Assembly: GCA_963819075.1 (NCBI GenBank)
Contig: CAWFUP010000001.1
Location: 1,178,001 to 1,242,000 of the forward strand
Direction: 5' to 3'
DNA: 64,000 bases
Origin: CAVQBJ01 sp963819075
Lineage (GTDB): Bacteria; Actinomycetota; Thermoleophilia; Solirubrobacterales; Solirubrobacteraceae
Position numbers and translations under genes: made by a program. The stretch's first letter is position 1; every line of letters begins with the position of its first letter. Shown here piece after piece: positions 36,046 to 46,822 of the stretch. The notes below the pieces were generated by a model. The model did not search any database and was not told the origin of the DNA. It was given only the letters and a program-made list of their open reading frames with translations.

Positions 36046-36489
36046 GTGCATCAGGCGCTGACGATCAACGAGGCGGCGCAGACGACGGGCTGGTCGGCGC
36101 GCATGCTGCGCTATGTCGAGCAGGCCGGGCTCGTCGAGCCCGCGCGCTCGCGCTCGGGCTACCGCCTATACGGCCCCGGCGAGCTGCAGCGGCTGCGGAC
36201 GTTGCGCGAGCTGCTGCATCGCTTCGAGCTCGCGCTGAGCGACATCGGCTTCGCGGTGCGCCTGCGCCGCGACGCGACGCTGCGCGCGGCGGTCGACGAG
36301 TGGCTCGAGGCCGAGCCGCAGCGCCCGGCCGACGTGCCCGCGGCCGACTGGCTGCGCTTCGAGCAGGACAAGCACGAGCGGCTGCTGTTGGCCGCTGCCC
36401 GGCTGCGCGGCAATGCCGCCGGGCGGCCGGGCTCTGATCACCGTGACGCTGCCCCGGAGGCGGCGCTGACCCCCCGGGAGACCACATGA
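36046..36489 (+). CDS. MerR family transcriptional regulator
   Basis: 147 residues. An N-terminal winged-helix MerR domain ('LTINEAAQTTGWSARMLRYV', 'GLVEPARSRSGYRLYGPGEL') is followed by a helix ('LRTLRELLHRFELALSDIGF') that normally dimerises, then an Arg/Ala-rich C-terminus without Cys pairs, so not a metal sensor of the classic type. Its stop overlaps the ahcY start (ATGA), making control of S-adenosylhomocysteine turnover likely. Ligand unknown. Confidence 0.85.
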   Translation: MHQALTINEAAQTTGWSARMLRYVEQAGLVEPARSRSGYRLYGPGELQRLRTLRELLHRFELALSDIGFAVRLRRDATLRAAVDEWLEAEPQRPADVPAADWLRFEQDKHERLLLAAARLRGNAAGRPGSDHRDAAPEAALTPRETT

Positions 36490-37955
36490 CCGACACCGCC
36501 ACGCTGACCTCCACCGACTTCAAGGTCGCCGACCTCTCGCTCGCCACCTTCGGGCGCAAGGAGATCGAGCTCGCCGAGCACGAGATGCCCGGCCTCATGC
36601 GCACTCGCGCCGAGTACGCCGACGCGCAGCCGCTGCGCGGTGCACGCATCACCGGCTCGCTGCACATGACGATCCAGACCGCCGTGCTCATCGAGACGCT
36701 CGTCGCCCTCGGCGCCGAGGTGCGCTGGGCGAGCTGCAACATCTTCTCCACGCAGGATCACGCGGCCGCGGCGGTGGTCGTCGGGGCGAGCGGCACCGAG
36801 GAGGACCCGCGCGGCGTGCCGGTGTACGCCTGGAAGGGGGAGACCCTCGAGGAGTATTGGTGGTGCACCGAGCAGGCCCTGAGGTGGGTGGGTGGGGACG
36901 AATATGAGGGCGGCCCGAACATGATCCTCGACGATGGCGGCGACGCGACGCTGCTCGTCCACAAGGGGACCGAGTACGAGCTCGCCGGCGCCGTGCCCGA
37001 TCCGGCGGGCGCCGACTCCGACGAGCTGCGCGTCATCCTCGAGACGCTCACGCGCTCGCTCGCCGAGGACCCCCAGCGCTGGACGCGCATCGGCCAGGGA
37101 ATCAAGGGCGTGACCGAGGAGACGACGACCGGCGTGCATCGCCTCTACCAGATGCAGGTGGCCGGCGAGCTGCTGTTCCCGGCGATCAACGTCAACGACT
37201 CGGTGACGAAGTCCAAGTTCGACAATCTCTACGGCTGCCGCCACTCGCTCGTCGACGGGATCAACCGGGCGACCGACGTCATGATCGGCGGCAAGGTCGC
37301 CGTCATCTGCGGCTACGGCGACGTCGGTAAGGGCTGCGCAACCTCGCTGCGCGGCCAGGGCGCCCGCGTGGTCGTGACCGAGATCGATCCGATCTGCGCG
37401 CTGCAGGCGGCGATGGAGGGCTACCAGGTGGCCACGCTCGACGACGTCGTCGAGACGGCCGACATCTTCATCACCTCCACCGGCAACAAGGACATCATCA
37501 CCGCCGAGCACATGGCCCGCATGAAGCACCAGGCGATCGTGGGCAACATCGGGCACTTCGACAACGAGATCGACATGGCCGGCCTCGCCAAGACGCCGGG
37601 CATCGAGCACATCAACATCAAGCCGCAGGTCGACGAGTGGCGCTTCCCCGACGGGCACGCGGTGATCGTGCTGTCCGAGGGGCGCCTGCTCAACCTCGGC
37701 AACGCGACCGGGCACCCGAGCTTCGTGATGTCCAACTCGTTCACCAACCAGACGATCGCCCAGATCGAGCTGTTCACCAAGAACGACTCGTACGAGCGCA
37801 AGGTGTACGTGCTGCCCAAGCACCTCGACGAGAAGGTGGCGCGCCTGCACCTCGACGCCCTCGGCGTGCGCCTGACCGAGCTGACGCCCGAGCAGGCCCA
37901 CTACATCGGCGTGCCGGTCGAGGGCCCGTACAAGCCCGATCACTACCGCTACTAG
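36486..37955 (+). CDS. ahcY: Adenosylhomocysteinase (long bacterial form)
   Basis: 489-residue NAD-dependent enzyme splitting S-adenosylhomocysteine into homocysteine and adenosine, relieving product inhibition of methyltransferases. Substrate and catalytic motifs are intact: 'GSLHMTIQTAVLIETL', 'MILDDGGDATLL', 'GVTEETTTGVHRLYQM' and 'NVNDSVTKSKFDNLYGCRHS' with the catalytic Lys and Asp-Asn. The NAD fold shows 'VAVICGYGDVGKGCA' and 'FITSTGNKDIIT', and the C-terminal 'KPDHYRY' reaches into the neighbouring subunit's NAD site. The ~40-residue insertion near residues 130-190 marks the long form. A distinct short paralogue lies 1 kb downstream. Confidence 0.96.
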   Translation: MTDTATLTSTDFKVADLSLATFGRKEIELAEHEMPGLMRTRAEYADAQPLRGARITGSLHMTIQTAVLIETLVALGAEVRWASCNIFSTQDHAAAAVVVGASGTEEDPRGVPVYAWKGETLEEYWWCTEQALRWVGGDEYEGGPNMILDDGGDATLLVHKGTEYELAGAVPDPAGADSDELRVILETLTRSLAEDPQRWTRIGQGIKGVTEETTTGVHRLYQMQVAGELLFPAINVNDSVTKSKFDNLYGCRHSLVDGINRATDVMIGGKVAVICGYGDVGKGCATSLRGQGARVVVTEIDPICALQAAMEGYQVATLDDVVETADIFITSTGNKDIITAEHMARMKHQAIVGNIGHFDNEIDMAGLAKTPGIEHINIKPQVDEWRFPDGHAVIVLSEGRLLNLGNATGHPSFVMSNSFTNQTIAQIELFTKNDSYERKVYVLPKHLDEKVARLHLDALGVRLTELTPEQAHYIGVPVEGPYKPDHYRY

Positions 37956-37967
37956 GGGGCGATCGCG

Positions 37968-37994
37968 GAGTCGCCGGGCGACGCCCGGCGACTC
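37968..37994 (+). terminator. Strong hairpin after ahcY
   Basis: GAGTCGCCGGGC (37968-37979) and GCCCGGCGACTC (37983-37994) form a perfect 12-bp stem with a 3-nt loop, 12 bp beyond the ahcY stop. There is no T tract, which is common for terminators in very GC-rich Actinobacteria. Confidence 0.65.
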
Positions 37995-38041
37995 GCCGGG
38001 CCGACGTGCGATCGGGGCCTCGGGGCGCGATACTGCGCGTC

Positions 38042-38476
38042 GTGGCCCACGTCCCGATCGCCCGTCACCTCCTGCGCGCCAGGGACCTGGCCGATGCGCG
38101 CTACTTCGAGCCGCTCGACGTCGACGACCTCGCGCGCTGCGCCGGGCTGTCACGGGCCCACTTCAGCCGCGAGTTCCGTCGCGCCTTCGGCGAGTCGCCG
38201 CACGCCTACCTGCTGACGCGCCGGCTCGAGCGCGCGGCCGCGCTGCTGCGCACGTCCGACCGCTCGGTGGCCGAGATCTGCTTCTCGGTCGGCCTGCAGA
38301 GCGTCGGCTCGTTCACGACCAGCTTCACCCGCACCTACGGTGCGTCGCCCACCGCCTACCGAGCTCGCTTCCCGCCCGCCGCGACGTTCGCGCTCGTGCC
38401 GGGCTGCGTCGTACGCGCGTATGCGCGGCCGCAACACCGCACGTTTCGAGAAGACAGGCCTGCGGCGCAGGTCTAG
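38042..38476 (+). CDS. AraC-type DNA-binding protein
   Basis: 144 residues, essentially only the two-helix-turn-helix AraC domain: 'LDVDDLARCAGLSRAHFSRE' (first HTH), 'ESPHAYLLTRRLERAAALL' (linker) and 'RSVAEICFSVGLQSVGSFTT' (second HTH). No sensor domain is present, and a basic tail follows. GTG 38042 is preceded by GATACT 7 nt upstream. It precedes a VOC-family gene by 41 bp, a pairing common in Actinobacteria, where the regulator probably controls that gene. Confidence 0.88.
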   Translation: MAHVPIARHLLRARDLADARYFEPLDVDDLARCAGLSRAHFSREFRRAFGESPHAYLLTRRLERAAALLRTSDRSVAEICFSVGLQSVGSFTTSFTRTYGASPTAYRARFPPAATFALVPGCVVRAYARPQHRTFREDRPAAQV

Positions 38477-38517
38477 GGTGGCCTGCGACCGTCACCGCCG
38501 ACCGCGAGGAGGACACA

Positions 38518-38946
38518 ATGATCCGCATCGCCAACGCCCAGCTGTGGGTGCACGACCAGGATGAGGCGCTCGCCTTCTACACCCGCAAGCTCGGGATGGA
38601 GGTCCGCTCCGATGTGACGCTGCCCGAGATGGCCGCCTTCCGCTGGCTCACGGTCGGGCCGGTGGGACAGCCCGACTTCGCCATCACGCTGATGGCGATC
38701 CCGGGGCCGCCCGTGATGGACGCCGACACCGCTGCGCAGGTCCGCGACCTGATGGCCAAGGGCTTCGCCGGGACCGTCTTCCTCACCACGGACGACTGCC
38801 AGGCGTCCTACGAGGAGCTCAAGGCGCGCGGGGTCGAGTTCTCTCAGGAGCCCGAGGAGCGCCCGTACGGGATCGACTCCGGCTTCCGCGACCCGTCCGG
38901 GAACAGCCTGCGCCTGACGCAGGTGCGCGAGCTGGCCTCCATCTAG
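38518..38946 (+). CDS. VOC (glyoxalase/bleomycin-resistance fold) protein
   Basis: 142 residues with the paired beta-alpha-beta3 layout of the vicinal oxygen chelate superfamily: 'IANAQLWVHDQDEALAFYTR' at the start, 'GTVFLTTDDCQASYEELKAR' in the second half and 'GIDSGFRDPSGNSLRLTQV' at the end. Possible metal ligands include His and Glu at these positions, but the specific reaction (dioxygenase, lyase, resistance protein) cannot be told. GAGGAGG lies about 8 nt before the ATG. Confidence 0.87.
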   Translation: MIRIANAQLWVHDQDEALAFYTRKLGMEVRSDVTLPEMAAFRWLTVGPVGQPDFAITLMAIPGPPVMDADTAAQVRDLMAKGFAGTVFLTTDDCQASYEELKARGVEFSQEPEERPYGIDSGFRDPSGNSLRLTQVRELASI

Positions 38947-39007
38947 GCCGCGCGGCCTGCCGCGGTGCGGGCGAAGGCGTCCGCCGCGCCCGGCAGTCTG
39001 CCCGGGA

Positions 39008-40306
39008 ATGGCTCGCGCCCGCAGGCCGCCCCACGCCGTCGCCGACCTCGCCCTCGCCGACGCGGGCGAGGCCCGCATCGAGTGGGCGGACGCGCACATG
39101 CCGGTGTTACGCGAGATCCGCGCCCGGCTGGCGCGCGACCGCCCGCTCGAGGGTGTGCGGGTGGCCGCCTGCCTGCACGTCACCGCCGAGACCGCCAACC
39201 TCGTGCGGGCGCTGATCGCGGGCGGGGCGGCGGTCGGGCTGTGCTCCGCCAACCCGCTCTCGATCCAGGACGACGTCGCCGCGGCGCTCGTCGTCCGTGA
39301 CGGAGCCGAGGTGTATGCCGCCCGCGGGGAGCCGATCGAGCGCTACGCCGAGCACGTCGCCGCGCTCGTGCACTCCGACCCGGCCGTGACGATCGACGAC
39401 GGCGCCGACCTCGTCACGACGATCCACGCCGCGCGCCCCGAGCACGCCGAGCGGATGCTCGGCGGCACCGAGGAGACGACCGCCGGTCTGCTGCGGGTGC
39501 GCGGCCTGCAGGCCGAGGGCGAGCTGCGCTGCCCGATCCTCGCCGTCAACGAGGCCCTCACCGAGCGAGCCTTCAACGATCGCTACGGCACCGGGCAGTC
39601 GACGCTCGACGGGATCCTGCGGGCGACGAACATCCTGCTCGCCGGCCGCACGATCGTCGTCCTCGGCTACGGCTGGACCGGGCGCGGCGTCGCCCAGCGC
39701 GCCCGAGGGGCCGGCGCGTCGGTCGTCGTGTGCGAGATCGACCCGCTGCGCGCGCTCGAGGCCCGCATGGAGGGCTATGAGGTGATGCCGGCGCTTGCCG
39801 CCGCCGAGAGAGGTGACGTGTTCGTGACCGTCACGGGCAGTCGCGACGTCCTCACGCGCGCGCACTTCGAGCGCATGCCCGACGGCGCCGTGCTCGCCAA
39901 CGCCGGGCACTTCGATGTCGAGATCGACGTCGCCGCGCTCGGGGCGCTGGCCGATGAGCCGCCCCGCGACGTGCTGCCGCTCGTCCGCGAGTACCGGATC
40001 GCCGGCCGCCGCCTGGACCTCCTCGCCGAGGGCCGGGTCGTCAACCTCGCCGCCGCCGAGGGTCATCCGGCCGCGGTCATGGACATGTCCTTCGCCAACC
40101 AGGCGCTCTGCGTCGAGTACCTCGTGCGCCGCGCGGGCTCGCTGCCGCGCGAGGTGCTCGCCGTTCCCGACGCGATCGACCGCGAGGTGGCGCGCCTGAA
40201 GCTCGAGTCCCTGCATGTACGCATCGACGACCCGACGGCCGCGCAGCGCGAATACCTCGGTTCCTGGGGCGCGGAGGCCGAACGCGCGGCTGACCGCGGC
40301 TCGTGA
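39008..40306 (+). CDS. Short (archaeal-type) S-adenosylhomocysteine hydrolase-like protein
   Basis: 432 residues, lacking both the ~40-residue insertion and the C-terminal K-x5-Y tail of bacterial AhcY, as in archaeal and Thermotoga enzymes; ends '..AAQREYLGSWG'. Conserved parts: 'CLHVTAETANLVRAL' (His), 'TIDDGADLVT' (Asp), 'TEETTAGLLRV' (Glu), 'VVLGYGWTGRGVAQRARGAG' (NAD site) and 'NAGHFDVEID' (His). However, where AhcY has T-K-S-K-F-D-N this protein has T-E-R-A-F-N-D (residues 185-191). The catalytic Lys is therefore Glu186 and the Asp-Asn pair is Asn190-Asp191. It may act on a different S-ribosyl thioether or be regulatory. No regulator is attached. Confidence 0.8.
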   Translation: MARARRPPHAVADLALADAGEARIEWADAHMPVLREIRARLARDRPLEGVRVAACLHVTAETANLVRALIAGGAAVGLCSANPLSIQDDVAAALVVRDGAEVYAARGEPIERYAEHVAALVHSDPAVTIDDGADLVTTIHAARPEHAERMLGGTEETTAGLLRVRGLQAEGELRCPILAVNEALTERAFNDRYGTGQSTLDGILRATNILLAGRTIVVLGYGWTGRGVAQRARGAGASVVVCEIDPLRALEARMEGYEVMPALAAAERGDVFVTVTGSRDVLTRAHFERMPDGAVLANAGHFDVEIDVAALGALADEPPRDVLPLVREYRIAGRRLDLLAEGRVVNLAAAEGHPAAVMDMSFANQALCVEYLVRRAGSLPREVLAVPDAIDREVARLKLESLHVRIDDPTAAQREYLGSWGAEAERAADRGS

Positions 40307-40333
40307 CGGCGATTTGAGATAGCTTCCGGCGCC

Positions 40334-41341
40334 GTGAGAGCCATGGTCCTCGCCGCCGGACTGGGAACGCGCCTGCGGCCGCTCACCTACGAGATCACCA
40401 AGCCGATGGTGCCGGTGCTCGACCGCCCGGTGATGGCGCACATCGTCGACCTGCTCGACCGGCACGACTTCGACGAGGTCATCGCCAACCTGCACTACTT
40501 CCCGGACACGATCCGCGCGTACTTCGGCGACCGTCTGGAGTATCGCTTCGAGGAAGAGCTGCTCGGCACCGCCGGTGGCGTGCGCAACTGCGCGGACTTC
40601 TTCGGCGACGAGACCTTCCTGGTCATCTCCGGCGACGCGCTCACCGACCTCGACCTCACCCGCTTCGTTGCCCGCCACCGCGCGACCGGCTCGGTGGCCA
40701 CGCTCGCCGTCAAGCGCGTCGCCGACACGCGCGAGTACGGCGTCGTGCTGCACGACGCCGACGGGCGCATCACCGGCTTCCAGGAGAAGCCGCCGCCCGA
40801 GGAGGCGCTGTCCGACCTCGGCAACTGCGGCATCTACCTGTTCGAGCCCGCGATCTTCGACTACTTCCCCGAGCGTCCGTTCGTCGACTGGGCGACCGAC
40901 GTGTACCCGACGCTGCTCGAGCACGACGTGCCGTTCCACATCCACGAGATCGGTGACGAGTACTGGAACGACGTCGGCTCGCTGGCCGAGCTTCGCCAGG
41001 GGACCTTCGATGCGCTCGCCGGCAAGCTGACGCTCGAGCTCACCGGACGCGAGGTCGCGCCCGGCGTGCGCGTCGCCGGCTCGACGGTCCTGCCGCCCTC
41101 GGTTGACGTCGACGGGCCGGCGTGGATCGGACACGACGCCGTCATCGGGGAGGGCGTTCGCCTGCAGGGCCCGATCGTCATCGGCGACGGCGCACGCGTC
41201 GGCGACGGCGCCCAGCTGCGCGAGACGATCGTGCTCCCCGGGACCGAGATCGCCGCGCACGCGATCCTCATCGGCGCGATCGCCGGCCACTCCGGCATCT
41301 TGCAAAGCCTGCGCCCGCGCGTCGCGGTCGGCGCATCCTGA
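40334..41341 (+). CDS. Sugar nucleotidyltransferase with short beta-helix
   Basis: 335 residues. It opens 'MVLAAGLGTRLRPLTYEITKP' (nucleotide-binding loop with signature Arg and Lys). Later motifs include 'FLVISGDALTDLDL' (metal Asp), 'GFQEKPPPEEALS' and 'EYWNDVGSLAELRQGTFD'. A C-terminal hexapeptide-repeat part begins near residue 250 ('GHDAVIGEGVRLQGPIVIGD'). GlmU/RmlA/ManC-like enzymes share this plan; substrate not determined, but a glucose- or mannose-1-phosphate is likely and this is the second such gene here. GTG 40334 follows TAGCTT (40320-40325) by 8 nt; ATG 40343 is in frame. Confidence 0.85.
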   Translation: MRAMVLAAGLGTRLRPLTYEITKPMVPVLDRPVMAHIVDLLDRHDFDEVIANLHYFPDTIRAYFGDRLEYRFEEELLGTAGGVRNCADFFGDETFLVISGDALTDLDLTRFVARHRATGSVATLAVKRVADTREYGVVLHDADGRITGFQEKPPPEEALSDLGNCGIYLFEPAIFDYFPERPFVDWATDVYPTLLEHDVPFHIHEIGDEYWNDVGSLAELRQGTFDALAGKLTLELTGREVAPGVRVAGSTVLPPSVDVDGPAWIGHDAVIGEGVRLQGPIVIGDGARVGDGAQLRETIVLPGTEIAAHAILIGAIAGHSGILQSLRPRVAVGAS

Positions 41342-41449
41342 CCGCACGAGCGGCCCCGCGAGTCGACGTTCATACGAGCGGTGATATCCGCAAGATACAC
41401 GTGCTGGGCGGGGGGATTTCGCCCGAGGGCCCATCCGTAGCGGCCCGGG

Positions 41450-41478
41450 GTGACAACGGCCGATACCGGGCGTAGCAT
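41450..41478 (+). promoter_or_regulatory. Promoter of hpf-secA, candidate
   Basis: GTGACA (41450-41455) and TAGCAT (41473-41478) are 17 bp apart. Transcription would start about 50 nt before the hpf ATG. The region upstream (41,342-41,449) also holds a GGGCG/CGCCC hairpin and nothing else recognised. Confidence 0.45.
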
Positions 41479-41536
41479 CCTCGCCAAGGGCAATTCGGAA
41501 GCCCCCCTCCACATCCTCGCCGAAGGAGGCCAGCTG

Positions 41537-41890
41537 ATGCAGATCCACGTCAAGGGCCGCAACGTTCCGGTCACCGACGAGTTCAGGATCCACGTTGAGC
41601 GCCGCTTTGCGAAGGTCGCCCGTCAGGTGTCCGACCTCGCGCGGCTGGAGGTCGAGATCTTCGAGGAGCGTAACCCGGCCAACCCCGACTGCCAGGTCGC
41701 GGAGGCGACGCTCTATCTGAAGGGCGTGACGCTGCGTGCCCGCGACGCATCCACGGACATGGTGCACTCGCTCAACCTCGTCTGCGACGAGCTCGCCGTG
41801 CAGGTCAAGCGCCACCGCGACAAGCGCCGCAAACGGCGCGAGTCCCGGGCCGCGGCCCGCGTCACCGGGGAGCCGTCGACCGCCTCCTGA
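41537..41890 (+). CDS. hpf: Ribosome hibernation-promoting factor, short form
   Basis: 117 residues. The single beta-alpha-beta3-alpha S30AE domain ('MQIHVKGRNVPVTDEFRIHV', 'RLEVEIFEERNP', 'CQVAEATLYLKGVTLRARDA', 'MVHSLNLVCDELAVQVKRHR') binds the 30S decoding site in stress. The C-terminal dimerisation domain of long HPF, common in Gram-positive bacteria, is missing; instead there is a short basic tail. AAGGAGG (41523-41529) is well placed before ATG 41537, so the upstream in-frame extension is not used. The hpf-secA order matches that in Firmicutes. Confidence 0.9.
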   Translation: MQIHVKGRNVPVTDEFRIHVERRFAKVARQVSDLARLEVEIFEERNPANPDCQVAEATLYLKGVTLRARDASTDMVHSLNLVCDELAVQVKRHRDKRRKRRESRAAARVTGEPSTAS

Positions 41891-42000
41891 CGGTCCTGCG
41901 CGGCGGCGCCACCGGGCGCCGCCGCCCACTCGACGGGGCGTCGGACTGACGGGCCGGTCGGACGTTCAACGAGCTCGATCCGCTGCTACGCTCAGACCCT

Positions 42001-44855
<2,855 letters not shown>

Positions 44856-44856
<1 letters not shown>

Positions 44857-44965
44857 TACCCCGTTCGGGGCACACCCCGTGCGGGGCGCAGGCAGGTGGC
44901 GCCGCGGCACTACTTGCCATACCCCGTTCGGGGCATACCCCGTGCGGGGCACAGTCAGGCGGCGC
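44856..44965. repeat. Palindromic direct repeat pair after secA
   Basis: Two ~47-bp copies (44856-44903 and 44919-44965, 63 bp apart) each contain ccccgttcgggg and ccccgtgcgggg, two short self-complementary hairpins in a row, then a variable ggcggcgcc end. The first begins at the last base of the secA stop. They may terminate secA transcription; the doubled palindrome looks like a repeat family. Confidence 0.75.
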
Positions 44966-45067
44966 CCGAGGCCGGTCGGGGAGCACGCGACCAGGACCTG
45001 TGGCCCCGGCCATGTACAGCCGTCGGCCCTGCTCGGCCCCCGCAATCCGTCGGCTGGTGCTACGAAG

Positions 45068-45084
45068 GTGTGAATTATTCATAC
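45068..45084. promoter_or_regulatory. AT-rich inverted repeat, candidate operator
   Basis: GTGTGAAT-T-ATTCATAC is an inverted repeat with one mismatch in eight, and is by far the most AT-rich spot in the secA-aldehyde dehydrogenase gap. It is downstream of both flanking genes, so it would only regulate a gene not recognised here. Confidence 0.25.
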
Positions 45085-45114
45085 CAACGACGAACACCCC
45101 CTTGCACGAGGAGG

Positions 45115-45139
45115 GGCGCCGCCGCGTAGCGGCGACGCC
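45115..45139 (-). terminator. Hairpin after the aldehyde dehydrogenase gene
   Basis: GGCG..GCCGC (45115-45125) pairs with GCGGC..CGCC (45129-45139) around a 3-nt loop, 26 bp beyond the reverse-strand aldehyde dehydrogenase stop. No T tract; it could stop transcription from either side. The rest of the 44,966-45,114 gap has no supported gene. Confidence 0.5.
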
Positions 45140-45164
45140 CCGGGGCGCAGGCTCACAGGGGGGT

Positions 45165-46661
45165 CTAGAGCTGCGCGCAGACCGACTTGACCTCGGTGTA
45201 GAGCTCGAGGGATTCGTGCCCCATCTCGCGGCCCCAGCCGGACTCCTTGTAGCCGCCGAACGGCAGCGAAGCGTCGAATACGTTGTAACAGTTGATCCAC
45301 ACGGTGCCCGCCCGCAGGCTCTTGGCGAGACGATGGGCCTTCGAGAGGTCGCTCGTCCACACGCCGGCGGCGAGGCCGTAGTTCGTCGAGTGGGCCCTCG
45401 GGAGGACCTCGTCGACGTCCTTGAACGGCGACACCGTGACCACCGGGCCGAAGATCTCCTCAGCCTCGACCTTCATGTCGGGGTGGGTGTTCGCCAGCAC
45501 GGTCGGCGCGACGAAGTAGCCGCGATCGCCGACCCGCTCCCCGCCGACGAGGGTCTCGGCGCCCTCCGCGCGGCCGGACTCCAGGAAGCCGCACACGCGG
45601 TCGAGCTGCTCCTGGGAGACGAGCGGGCCCATCTCCGCCTGCGGGTCCAGCCCCGAGCCGACGTGGATCTGCCGGGCGTGGTCTGAGACGCCCTGCACGA
45701 CGTCGTCGTATATCCGCTCGTCGACGTACAGCCGCGAGCCGGCGCAGCAGCACTGCCCGTGGTTGAAGAAGATCGCGTTGGCCGCGCCGGGGATCGCCGT
45801 GTCCAGGTCGGCGTCGGCAAACACGATGTTCGGTGACTTGCCGCCGAGCTCGAGCGAGACCTTCTTCAGGTTGCCGGCTGCGGCCTGCAGGATGAGCCGG
45901 CCGACCTCGGTCGAGCCCGTGAACGCGACCTTGTCGACGTCGGGGTGCGCGGACAGGGCCGCGCCCGCCGTCTCTCCGAACCCCGGGACGACGTTCACCA
46001 CGCCGGGCGGGATGCCCGCCTCGAGCACGAGCTCGCCAAGCCGCAGGGCCGACAGCGGCGTCTGCTCGGCTGGCTTGAGCACGACCGTCACGCCGGCGGC
46101 GAGCGCCGGGCCGAGCTTCCAGGCCGCCATCAGCAACGGGAAGTTCCACGGGATGATCTGACCGACGACGCCGATCGGGTCGCGCAGCGTGTAGGCGTGA
46201 AACTGTGCGTCGGGCATGTAGGGAACCGAGATCGGGATCGTGTTGCCCTCGATCTTCGTCGCCCATCCCGACATGTAGTGGAAGAGGTCGGCGGCGAGCT
46301 CGACGTCTGCCGCGCGGGCGATCGCGAGGGGCTTACCGTTGTCGAGGGTCTCCAACGCGGCCAGCTCGTCTCCGTGCTCGAGGATGAGATCGCCGAGGCG
46401 GTGGATCGCGCGGCCGCGCTCGTTCGCCTTCATCCGGCTCCACGGCCCACTCTCGAAGGCCACGCGAGCCGTCTTGACCGCGCGGTCGATGTCCTCGGAG
46501 TCGCCGGCGGCGACCCGGGCGAGCACCTCGCCGGTCGCGGGGTTGTAGGTCTCGAATGTCTTACCCGACGCGGCCGGGACCCACTCGCTGCCGATGAGCA
46601 TCGGATGCTCGTGGCCCACCCATTCGCGTGCCCGTTCGTCGATCTGTACCTCGGTGGCCAT
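45165..46661 (-). CDS. NAD(P)-dependent aldehyde dehydrogenase
   Basis: 498-residue ALDH superfamily enzyme oxidising an aldehyde to the acid. Key motifs are 'IIPWNFPLLMAAWKLGPAL' (cofactor and active-site Asn), 'FTGSTEVGRLI', 'SLELGGKSPNIVF' (general-base Glu) and 'FFNHGQCCCAGSRLYV' (nucleophile Cys). The tail 'LPFGGYKESGWGREMGHESL' is typical of the ALDH1/2 or betaine/phenylacetaldehyde group. The divergent gene encodes a GAF-domain regulator resembling AcoR-type activators, which often control acetaldehyde or acetoin dehydrogenases. Actual substrate unknown. Confidence 0.93.
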   Translation of the reverse strand: MATEVQIDERAREWVGHEHPMLIGSEWVPAASGKTFETYNPATGEVLARVAAGDSEDIDRAVKTARVAFESGPWSRMKANERGRAIHRLGDLILEHGDELAALETLDNGKPLAIARAADVELAADLFHYMSGWATKIEGNTIPISVPYMPDAQFHAYTLRDPIGVVGQIIPWNFPLLMAAWKLGPALAAGVTVVLKPAEQTPLSALRLGELVLEAGIPPGVVNVVPGFGETAGAALSAHPDVDKVAFTGSTEVGRLILQAAAGNLKKVSLELGGKSPNIVFADADLDTAIPGAANAIFFNHGQCCCAGSRLYVDERIYDDVVQGVSDHARQIHVGSGLDPQAEMGPLVSQEQLDRVCGFLESGRAEGAETLVGGERVGDRGYFVAPTVLANTHPDMKVEAEEIFGPVVTVSPFKDVDEVLPRAHSTNYGLAAGVWTSDLSKAHRLAKSLRAGTVWINCYNVFDASLPFGGYKESGWGREMGHESLELYTEVKSVCAQL

Positions 46662-46822
46662 TGGCTCACCCTCCTTGTCCCTCGATCGTCAATCGTGTCC
46701 CGCACGCACGCACACGGGGGCGCGGTACGCCGTCTGGAAGGCACGCTACGCCGGGGTAGGTTGCAGTCGCGTTGCAGGAGAGGGCGCTGGGAGTAACATC
46801 GAAGGCGTCGAGGGAGGGCCCC

